A stretch of 64,000 nt of DNA from Ditylenchus dipsaci (lineage: Eukaryota; Nematoda; Chromadorea; Rhabditida; Anguinidae): positions 310,001 to 374,000 of the forward strand of contig SADC01001352.1 in assembly GCA_004194705.1 (NCBI GenBank), written 5' to 3'. The translations under genes and the position numbers were made by a program. The notes beneath the pieces were generated by a model that saw only the letters and a program-made list of their open reading frames with translations, did no database searches and was not told where the DNA came from. Of this stretch, positions 28,501 to 40,500 are shown piece after piece (within the stretch, counting starts at the first letter, position 1; every line of letters starts with the position of its first letter).

Positions 28501-31500
28501 GCTCCCTGTCTGGCCTCAACATCATCATGGAACTTGAATGGATAGATGACATCCTTCTCTTGCTTAGCACGAGTGACCATAAGTTGCTTCTGCAATAATA
28601 TGGTGGTCAAGAAACGGAACCTTTAACTCAGTGCAAGGATACCTCAATTTCATCAAATCGTACGATATTTTCGTACTCTTGCAGCTGCTCCTCCATCGAC
28701 TTGTCCTGCATAGACTTAGAAATGGAATCATGCCCACGAAACATCAGTGACGCATCTTTTCGCTAAGCTGAAAACACTAAAATATATTCATGGCAGCAAA
28801 AACCTTGTATAAACCTTGCTAGGAATCGCAAATTTGCAGAAACGAAACATGAAATCCCTATCGAAATTTCCTGCAATCAGGTAACATAAAAAACAACAGA
28901 GCGGAATCGCAGTACCCAAATCCTTGCAGTTCTTGCTTGATTGCTGGTTTGCGAGTCTTTGTAATTAGTAAACTTCCGCGAGGGATTATTTCTTCTCTCC
29001 TCCAACAATCCGCTAAAAAAGCGAATAGATACTTCTGAATAGGGCTTAAAGCAGATAGTACCGCAACTGAGCATGAGCTTCCAAAGCATCGTCGAATCGG
29101 GATTCTGGGTGATATTTCCATCCGTCTACGCGCTGATTGCCCATCATTAACGACTCGAGGAACTCAATACGACCGACATCAGCTCTCGATAAGTAGCGGC
29201 CGTTTGGAGCGTTGTCTTGCCATATCCGAGTTCCACAGGATCACCTTCTTGCAACTGATCGAATTTTTCTAAACACACATTTATTGAAAATTCGACAAGA
29301 GATTCGCATTTTGAACCTTCATTTCAGATATAACGCGACTTCTGAGAGCTATTTCAATATGAACGTTATTGAACTTTCGACTGTCCTGATCTAAATGGCT
29401 TTTTCGAAGTCCCGTGATGAACGAAGCTGAGCCTGGGACTGTGTCTAAGAGAGTTTCTGAACTGGCATATTCTTTGAGGATGTCTTCAATCTCATCGACG
29501 ATTCGTAAGAGATCCGAGAATCTAAATACATACGATACGATCATAAAGTGAGAGCGGCAACTGTACCTTAGCAAATTTGCCAAGTACCAACGAGCGAATT
29601 GAAGAGCCACAAACACCTGTCTAGTTTCTAAATTCCACTCTTTGCTAACGAAAAACACCATCTCGTTACGTTGCAACTTCTAAAAACGCACATGAGAAGA
29701 AAAATATTAAAGAGGAAGAAACCTCCAACTCAGTGTTCTTAGGGGTCATAGTTCTGCGAAAATTGTCGCCCGGAAGAGAAATGCCTCTGGATCGCATGGG
29801 AGTGCGTGATCTGCGATTAATCGACAGGCCTTCCTTCGCCTGATAGTCCTTCAAGTAGTCATTTGAGCTGGTACGTGATTGGTCAAGAACATCTCTGCTC
29901 CAATCGTCATCTGTTCTACGTATCATCAGAACAGCAGCAATAGCAACAAATTCGGTTAGCAGCTGCGAGTCAGGAACCTAAGAACGGTGAAATAAACAAT
30001 GTCCACATGATCATAATAATTTTCGTGAAACCTTCTTGACAATCGGAAAGCACTGTTTTTCAGCAAGTCTTACCGCCTTGACAATATTCATGAGGAAATC
30101 AACGTCCAGTTCAGATGCTTCACAGTGGGCACTGACCATCTCAGCATGCAGACTGCGACCTCTCTCCACTTCGACATGCTTTGGAGGATGAGCTACAAAC
30201 ACATAAAAGAATGCCACGCAACAGAGTTTGACATTTCAAGAATACCTTGCCAATCCGCTTTTGCTTCAACCGCATTTATTTCTTGAGCCAAGAAAGGGTG
30301 CAAGTTCAGGTTTCCAAAAGCAATGCGTTCGTTTCGGTCCACGTTGATAGACTGCCCAGAAAGCTATCCACTTCCTCGTGGTAGAACTGCTAAAACAGAA
30401 CATTTAGCAGGGAAATACATACATCGGCTAGAGAACCTTGCCATCACGCAGAATACTAGGATCAACTTCGCCCAAAGATACAGGAGGAAGCAGCTTGCCA
30501 GAAACCTAAATCGATTATACAAGCAGGGCTCGATTACTAAGAATTACTAACCAGATCTTCCGCAACCTTTTGAATTTGGCCAGACGGATAGTGCCACCGC
30601 TGCCCAGTAATTACTTCCAACGCGAGCAATCCAACAGACCTAACTGAAACGATGACATTCACGTAAAATTTGTGGGTACTTACCAAACATCAAAGCTCGG
30701 ATGGACCGATCCCTCTTCGTAATTTTGCAAAAAAGCTTCCGGCGGATGACAATCAGGATTTCCAGCAAACTTCCAATTTCTAAATTAAAAACAAAGTAAC
30801 CTTTTGTACTGTAGAAAAAAGAAAACTACCTCGAACCAATCCTTTTGCAGTGCAAAAACCTCCAAGCTTGACATCACTAGAATTACTCATGTAGATGTTG
30901 GCTGTGCAAATTTGCGTATGAATGTAGCCCTTCGAGTGGACGTAGCTTGCTCCTAAAGAAACCAATAAGGGTCATAATCAGGATCACACATACCTTGAAT
31001 CACTTCTTTCAGAATATAGGCCACAGAGTTACGATCAAACAATCCTGGTTCGCCATTTTTATCTCGCTTTTTTTGCTTAGGAAGCTCGATGCGTCGATTA
31101 GCATCACGGCCACAAGGATACCCCTTTTTAAAACTGCAAATCCAAACTAATTTAAGAAAAGTAATAGCACATGTAATTTACCGAAAGCAAGAATCTAATC
31201 TGTCACGCAAGCACGTGAAATCCGGCAAAACAAAAGCTACATACTGACGATGACGAAAGAGAGAAAAGAGGCCCATTAAGTTCTTATGAAAACCCAACAG
31301 TTTCAGCATTTCCGCCTCGCGGATCTAAAAACGCGTATGTGACACAGGGCTAAACACAGAAACTTATGAAAACATACCGTAGCGTAGAGGGAATCCATAC
31401 TGCGAAGTTCGATGATACGCATAGAGAAATTCATAGGAAATATCGCACTGCCTTGAACGAGGAGCAATTCCTCCTAATAAATACAGACATTAATACTCCT

Positions 31501-34500
31501 AATAATTGTGAACTACCACGATGAGATCCTGCTCGTCACAGATTTGTTCACAGGTACCGATTATGTTGTAGGACTGCACACTTTGTTCAGCATATCTGCA
31601 AAAAAAAAAGATTTTTTAACCAATAAGCTCAATTTTTTCTAACTTTCTGGCAAGACGGTCATATTCTTCCGAATTGATGGCTGGTTTCATGATATACGAG
31701 GTAGATGAGGCGAGATCCGAAGACATGATTGATGTACACGACAAAGTTCTGCTAGAGCCGAAAAAACGAACTGCTAGAAAAGTCGTGAAAACATTGTTTT
31801 AAAGTTTCACTTAAACGCTCGGGACAATGAAAATTTTAAAATTTTATTATTCATTCTCACCGTGCACACTCATTTGATCACAACTCATTTGATCCCACTC
31901 ATTTGATCCCACTCATTTGATCCTAACTCATTTGATCACAACTCATTTGATCCCACCTCATTTGATCCCAATTTCAAAATTTGTATTTCAAAGTTTTAGA
32001 AAGTATGGTGGTCTTTTCTTAAGTTTTATTTGGTAGAAAAATCTTTGTTATTAGTTTGGTTTTAGCAATATCGATGGCTATGAACGTGGGTGATGCCTTG
32101 CTGATCGGTGGGCCTAACGAAAGTGAAAACTTGCCGTATCAACCATCCGTTCAGGTTACGAACCTTTGTTAATTTTTTTCTCCTTTATTGGTATTTCAGG
32201 GATCTTGTCTATAGCAAATCGAGGAAAGCAGTGCCTGATCGCAGGTGGCTATGAATTTGTGAAAAGCAGGGTAGTGAGTAACGGAACAATTCAAAACTGG
32301 CGCTGCATCAAGATGAGTAAGTGCGGGGTACGGCAAAAACTTTCTTTGGTCTAGTCGACGGTCTTTGCCTACTCAATTCTCAATTATGTATAAAGAGTCT
32401 TGAATAAGCGCTTTCGCAAGGTCAAGATCAACCTGAGCCAACTGATTTCTCGAGCCAAGGCCGAAGAAGAGAAGACGAGACAACTGGTCGTCAGGTATGT
32501 CATCCTATAAATCAGTCCTGAAGATTGAATTTTTTTGACCATCTAGAGTCTAGCAAGAGGGAATCCTGTTGAAGTGCCGCGCCAGCCGCGTCATCAAGAT
32601 GACTGCCGCGAAGCGAATACAGTCAACTCCCGATTTAGTGTACACCGGATTTAGTGTACACCTCCGTTTAGTGTACACCTGGATTAAATCATTTTGGCTG
32701 GCAGTTAATTAAAATAAAAAGAACGAACCCTCGATTTAGTGTACATTCGATTTAGTGTACACCTGGAGCCGGTCCGCAGGGTGTACACTAAATCGGGAGT
32801 TGACTGTATCAAAATTTTGTTCCGTGGTTATCAGCCGTCAGATCGAATGGAGTTCTTAAAAGCCGAACAGCATCATCTGGCGAATTTTCTAGTTGTTGAT
32901 GTGGGAGAAGAAGAAAATTAGGAGTTCTAAAACTGATATGATGTTTTACGTTTGTCACTTCTGTTTGTTCGTTACAATTGTTAAAGAAATCTCGACCCTA
33001 CCGGAGTATACCCCCCCCCCCCCAAATGAAATTTTTTTTAAAAGTGTTTTTAAACACCTATATCGACCCAAAATTGCCTCAGGAGTTCAAAAAAGACATT
33101 ATTTTTGAGTCTGGTTAATAAAAAACTGAGTTTTGGACATTTTGAAATTTCGACCATTTGCCTGTTTTGGCATGTTTTGGTCACTGGAGCTGGGCAAAAA
33201 TAGTCTCTAAATGCATTTTTGTTCATGAGTCTTCTCCGAATTATGTCTAAGGTAAGTGAGTGCGCGCATCTCTAACCAACCAAGCCCCCTGCGCCCCTTC
33301 GGGGCGCAGGGGGCTTGGTTGCTTGGGGTTGAGATGCGCACACCCACATACCTTAGACGCAAATCACTCGAAAGTGACTCTGGATGCATAAAAAATGTAT
33401 GCATACCAGAGTTTATTTATGAGGTAGGCCCCAGTCAACAAAACTATGTTTAACATCATCCTTTTTACACTAAATTGGCCCTTTTTTGGCCCTTTCCCAC
33501 CCTAATATGGCCCTAAATCCCTTCAAAAATGGTCAAAATAGGTATATTTGGGTGGTCCCAAACTCAATTTTTTATTGACTAGAACACAAAAATAATGCCT
33601 TTTTCGAGCTTCTGAGGCAATTTTAAGTCGATATAGGGTGTTTGGAAACACTTTAAAAAAAATTTCATTTGGGGGGGGGGGGGTATACTCCGGTAGCGCC
33701 GAAATCTCCTATTTATCAATAAAAATGCTACTCTTCTGGTTGTGTTTGGATGAGTATGAAACTACGGTCAAGTGAATAAGAAATTTTCAGTCTGTACGAT
33801 TTAGCCTTTAAGAAAGCTAGAAAACAACAACAGAAAGAGAAGAATACGACGTTATTCGAACTTTTCTGATCTGGAAATTTTCGGATGGTCCAGGTTGGAT
33901 GATCGATCAGTCAACAGATCGGCTCGTCATCTCAATATCCAGTTGCTATAGAGCCATTCGAAGTATTCTAGAGTGGCTTGAAGTGGCTCGGAGATATTTG
34001 AGGCGTTCAGTGTGGTATGGGCTCCCTAGAACAGATTTACCCCGAAAAGATTATGAAATAAGCACAAAAAATTTAATGCTGCTAGGCGATTCATTTAATT
34101 TGGCCGCACCTCATTTGGCCGCCATTTTCGCATTTTTATAAGAAAATTACCACTGCCATTAATTTTGACCTTTTATTGGCGAGATGTAGTTAAGTCATTA
34201 ACTAAAGGCTATTCTTTTGCTATTTTTTGAATTTTACGCAAAAATTTGCTTAAAATTCAAAAAAACTGCCTTGGTCCCCCTGTTTTTTTTTCAGTCTAAA
34301 AAATTAATTGCCACTTTTGATGAGTAACTCTCATTTTTTATTGCATTTTTAGAAGAAAGTGGTGGGTAAAAACCCATGTTTGATTTTTATGTTTTTACGA
34401 AAATGCTAATTTTGCGGTGAATGGAGATTCACATGTCCGAAAATGGGATAATTATCCCAAATCCAGCCCAAGTATAATCAAGAGTACATCTCGGAATCAT

Positions 34501-37500
34501 GTCTAAGGTAAATGAGTGCGCGCATCTCTGACTCTCAAGCCCCCTGCGCCCCCTTTGAGGGCGCAGGGGCTTGGAGTTGAGATGCGCGCACTTACTTACC
34601 TTAGACATGATTCCGAGATGTACTCTTGATTATACTTGGGCTGGATTTGGGATAATTATCCCATTTTCGGACATGTGAATCTCCATTCACCGCAAAATTA
34701 GCATTTTCACCCTGAAATACGAACTTATTTTTCCCTATCCCTTGCAATGTGGAGTGTGCTGGTCTTGGCCGCGAAGCGGCCACCCTCGGTCGTGTACAAC
34801 AATCTGTATCCATACCACAATATGATATCCCGCTTCATACTTTCAAAATATAATAACATTATTGTAGGTCATTGTAGGGCTGTTCTTAATTTTAATGAAA
34901 ATTTATAAAATTTCGGATGTTGTACACGACCAAGGGTTGGCCGCTTCGCGGCCAAGACCAGCACACTCCACATTGCAAGGGATAGGGAAAAATAAGTTCG
35001 TATTTCAGGGTGAAATACTTGAGAATGTTAACTAATACACCCAAAAATGATTCGAGATAACAGGAAAGTACCAAAGCATGCATACCAGAGTTTTCTTTAT
35101 GCGATAGGTCCCAGTTGACAAAACTATTTTCCAATTCTACCTTTTTGGAGTATAAAGGTACCTTTCTATAATGATTTACCTTTGTCCACTGGGGAAAAAG
35201 TCAATTTTCGCTTGAAGACTTTTCTCGGAAACAGTTCTTTACTAAACAAAATAACATATGTTTCATCAGTTTTTACAGCATTCTGATTCTTTTAGAGTGG
35301 TTCAACATCTTTTTTGGAAGAAAGCCGTTAATTACATTCATGTTAAAAATATTTAAATGGGGGTGTTTCAGCCGGGGTATTTTGGCGGGGGTTTTCGGCG
35401 GGGTTTTTCAGCCGGGGGTATTTTGGCGGGGGTGTTTCGTCCTGATCCCGACGCAAATCACTCGAAAGTGACTCTGGATGCATAAAAATGTATGCATACC
35501 GGAGTTTCTTTATGCGGTAGGCCCCAGTTAACGAAACTATGTTCAAATGCCATCTTTTACGGCATCTGGGTACTTGTTTAAGTAAATTTACTTTGTTTTC
35601 TTGGGCAAAAAATCAATTTTCGGTTATATTTGAACTTGAATTTACTAATTACAAAAAATTAAAAAACGTGAAATGGCGGCCAAATGAGGTGCGGCCAAAC
35701 GAGTTTCGGCCAAATGAGTTGCGGCCAAATGAGTGTGTACGTCTTTTGCACCTTCGATTCAGTGTTGTTTTCTTTACAAATTTTTGTGTACGAAAATTTT
35801 TCATTTTTGTAAACATAAGAAAGCAAAAAATATCGTGTTTTTGTTTTTGAACATTTATGAAAATTTAAATTTTCTCATTTTCATTTCTGTACACAAATGA
35901 AAATAAAAATATATTTGTTTCCGTTTGTGTACACAAATCAAATGTCGAAAAAGTTTGTGTACGTTGGTGTACATGAATGAAAATAAAATATATTTGTTTA
36001 CGTTTGTGTACACAAATAAAAAGTCAAAAAGTTTTGTGTAGGTTTATGTACACAAATGAAAACCCAACCCTAAAATTTTGTTTATGTTTGTGTACACATG
36101 GAAAAGATTTTGTACACAACACAAAAGAATAATGTTTTATTGCATTAACAATGTGTACTATACTAATAAATTACAAAAAGATACTTTCTCGGGGATATTG
36201 TACACGATAACGAGTCATGTTAGAAGCTCGATCTCATTTTTGGGATTTCAAAAACCGGATAAGAACATAGAGTTTTTACATTCATGCACTTTTATGAGTT
36301 TTTTTTACCAGTATTTTGCTTTTTATTGTGTTGCGCACAATATTTTTTCCATTTGTACACAAACATAAACAAAATTTTCAGGGTTTTCATTTGTGCACAT
36401 AAACCCACACAAACCTTTTTGACTTTTTATTTGTGTACACAAACGTACACAAACATTTCCTGGTTTCATTTGTGTACAGAAATGAAAGTGAGAAAATTAA
36501 ATTTTTATAAATGTTCAAAAACAAAAACTCAAAATCTTTTGTGTACATTTGTTTACAAAAATGTTACCGCAACACAAACATTTGAGCGTTTACATTAGGG
36601 TAGTACGGTTACGGTTAATTTTGGACCCGGTCGGTTTTTAAAACCGGATGTTTGCCGTACCCGGTTTTCGGTTCCGGTTTCTTCCCGCTACCCGGTTAAC
36701 CGACCCGGTTTTTCCGGTTTTTCTTAATTTTCGGCTCGGATATCCATAAATTCAATTGGACACTTTATTTACACCACATAAGATGATCAAACAATTAACG
36801 GAGCATTCAATCATAATTTTCTGTACCTTCAACATCTGATTCGTCCTCTTCGATTTCTTCTTCATCCGGAACAGTTGATGGAGCAAGCTTAAGCTTGTTC
36901 AGATTGGCTTTGATCAAAATGAGCATTTCCGCAGTAGCACCGTGCATTCTGAAACACATTTACTTCACAAAAGCGTATTGAACAATTGAATAAATAAAGC
37001 CAACTACCTATTTCTGAGCGTATTTGAGTAGAGAAGGCCTGCAATAGAAAAAGTTCGCTCACTGCTCACAGATGTTGCTGGCACACAAGAAGGATTTTTG
37101 CACCCTTGCCGATCAATGGAAAGCGCGCTTTGTTCTTGCTCCACCAGGCAAAAATACCTCATTTCTCTCCGGCCGATCGCTGTTGTGACGGTAGTGACTG
37201 AGCTCTGCCTAAAAACAATTATGAACATTAGAATTTGAATGAAAGCTTTTACCTTGATTGTAGCTTTCAGTTCGGGAGCGATAGTGCAAACAACCGTCTT
37301 CTTACGGGCCCAAATGTCATCTATAAAAAGACGAATCATTTAAAACTCAAATGAAATTTATATATGTGCCACTCACCAACATCCATGCTGTTGCTATCGT
37401 TAAAGAATTCGGTTTCGCTGTCTTCTTCTCTATTACCAAAATCAGCCGCCACAGACTCTACTTCCCGAGCTAAAAGTAAACAAAAGATAGAAAGTTTATG

Positions 37501-40500
37501 TGTTCACAAAGCGCTCACAAAATATAGTTTTCATGAGTAATTCAACAAACTCTTCTTCTAGATAGTCCCATTCGTATTCTTTCAAATAGTCGACGTCATA
37601 TGCGAAGCGAGGATCCACTAGCATCGACAACTTGAGAAGCTTATTTCTTTCCACCACTAAACTTCGACGCTGAAGGCCCTCCATCAGCAAATTCTTGACT
37701 TCAACAACTGAGGCGTTTTTGATAGGCATTGATTGGAGATGTTCCAGCATTCTCTTCACTGTAGGCAGGTACGTTGAAGCAGTTGATTGATCAGCAAAGA
37801 GCTTTAATAAAGTTTTGATCCAGCAGAAAAAAGATTGCCAAAATTAACTTACACGGCACGTTTCGACATGAAATGATTTTAAGACCTTGCACAGCTCCTT
37901 GACAACAACGAAATCTTCTTTATCGAGTGGATGAAATAGCGATCAGAACATAAACAAAGAACGAGAAGAAACAACTAACGAGCAATTTTCAACTTTACTA
38001 AAAGCAATAGTGAACACTTTCGTTGCATGATTTTATCCAGTGCTTGTTTATTTTGTTGGGTCATCTTATCCAGTGCTTAAACCGGAAAACCGGGGTCTGG
38101 CGTACCCGGTTTTCGGTTAACCGGGATTTTCGTACCCGGTTTTCGGTTTCGGTTAATTGGCCCAAAATCGTTCCGGTTCGGTTAACCGACCGGGTCGGTT
38201 AACCGACCGTGTACTACCCTAGTTTACATGTGTACACAAAACATCACTGCTTCGATTCTTCGGCGCTACTGGAATATACCCTCCCAAAAAGTGCTACACC
38301 CAATAATTTAGGCTTTGGCTTAGACCTTAGGCTCAGGGCTAGGGTTGACGGCTCGGCGCGCAGATTTCGGCTTTTCAAGCTTAAGGCTTGAAGCTCGGAG
38401 CGCCGACAATTTCGGGATTCGGCTCGGTGCGCATTGATCTTCTCGAAACTAATTTTCTGTTAATTTCGTGTATTGACGTTGTGTTAAATGCGTCCAAATT
38501 TGGACGCAGTTAACATAACTTATAATACACATAACGTATAATGCCAATTTTTTTGAAAAATTTCGACCAAAATTTGACATTTCGCCTTGGGTGACCAAGG
38601 TATATCACCCAAAAGGGTATTTGGAGACCCAAAAAGATGGGATTTGAACATAGTTTTCGATACTGGGGACTACCTCATAAAGAAACTCTGGTATGCATGC
38701 TTTTTTCGTGCATTCGTAGTCACTTCCGAGTGATTTGTGTCTAAGGTATGTGGGTGTGCGCATCTCAACTCCAAGCCCCCTACGCCCCCGGAGGGGGCTT
38801 AGAGGGCTCGAGAGTTAGAGATGCGCGCACAGACTCACCTTAGCCATGATTTCGAGCAAAACTTATGTTCAAAAATGCATTTAGAGAGTCTTTTTGCCTA
38901 GCTCCAGAATACCCTTTTTAGCAGTTTTATTGCCAAATGTGCATATAATTATTTGGGGTCTCCAGATACTCTTTTCGGGTGGTATACCTTGGTCACCCAA
39001 GGCAAAATGTCAAACTTTGGTCTTTTTTTAAGAAATTAATAATTTCTTACGCACCTTTTCTGAAGCCTGGGACGTATATTTGGGTATTTTTTACTAGCCT
39101 TTTAAAATAAAATTTCAGGTGGCATTTTATACTAGGTTCAAACATTTTGTGTTATAGACGGTGGACGGCCGGCTACGTCGTAGCCGGCCGGCGAAATTTC
39201 GGACGGCTGGCAGGGCGGACGGGAAAATTTTTTAAAATGGGACGGCCGGCGAAAATCTCAAAAGACGGGGACGAGACGCCGTCCAAATTTCCAAAATGTG
39301 CCCATTTTGCTGCCAACCTTGATTTTCTATATAACCCACTATAAACATTCATTTCCAGGTGGACAAGAGTTAGACCTTACTTAGCAGAGGCTTTCTTTCG
39401 CACATTCAAATGGCCTGACACTTCTATGATCCGATTTGAGTGTTCTTGCTCAGCTTGTTTTGGAAGTTGCCCAATGGTATGTTTGCAATTTCATTATGCT
39501 GTAAAAGCTGTAATTTCCATATGTTTTTGTAGATAAACTGTAATCCTCAGAGAGATTCTTCAGTTTACAGAAAAAGGATGCGTCTTCGGTTCGCGCGCAA
39601 AAGCGAGCTTCCTCTAATTGATGACTCACAATTAGATAACAAAATTGGGGACAGTGACCTAGTGGTTAAAGAGGATACCGACGACTTCACTTGGCTGGCC
39701 GATATACTTAACAGCTCTTCAGTTGTAGCGTTTCACCCGTGCTTGTGATCAATGAAGAAGAAGCGCTTTCAAAAGGTATTTTTGATGGAAGATCATTTTT
39801 TGTTAAGTATGTTCGTTATTGGCTTGAATTATTTTACCCCGTCGAATCTTTTAAATTTATTTTTGCTTTGAATTTTTGTTTATTTTTTGAAATTTTTATG
39901 TCAAAATTCAGTGCTTGACATCAGCTTTCTATCGAGCTATCAACTAACGAAAAACAAAAAAAAAACAAATAAGATTTTAAAAAGTTGCAAAAAAGGTATT
40001 TGTACAATGAAATTTTTTCTAAAAATTTCGCCTATAAATAGACCTTTTTCTGAAACTTTTACAAATCTCATCACGTCAGTTAATGTTTTATCAGAAAGCT
40101 GAGATCCAGGGCTACATGGTTGTAGATAAATTAAAAAAATTAAAAAAATAAAAGTTTTTTTTTAAGATTTAAAAGATTTAGATATTTTCTCGATGAATAC
40201 TCAGTGATCAATGTTCCCTAAGCTTTTTAGCAGGACTAACTAATCATAGCTCAGTATCTAAAATCAGTTGGATTGTTAGACCACCTTTCATTTTGAAAAA
40301 ATAAACTAAAAACAAAATCAAACCAGAAAGATTCAGTTAAACCCCAAATACCAGATTACATTTTTATTGTTTTCACGACTTAACTCTCATTTTTTAGGAA
40401 GCCAGAAACAACCAATCTCTACCGAAGTCGAAGTCAAGTTAGGGCAGAATTTCAACATCAGCAGAATGTGGATTGCAGTTGCGTTAGCCTTTGTTGTGTT

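Noticed and set aside
33256..33453. 65-codon ORFs on both strands
   Set aside because: They cover a hairpin module present in several copies; the open frames follow from the GC-rich stem.
36078..36598. overlapping ORFs of about 100 codons
   Set aside because: Composed of TGTGTACACAAA repeats inside a palindrome.
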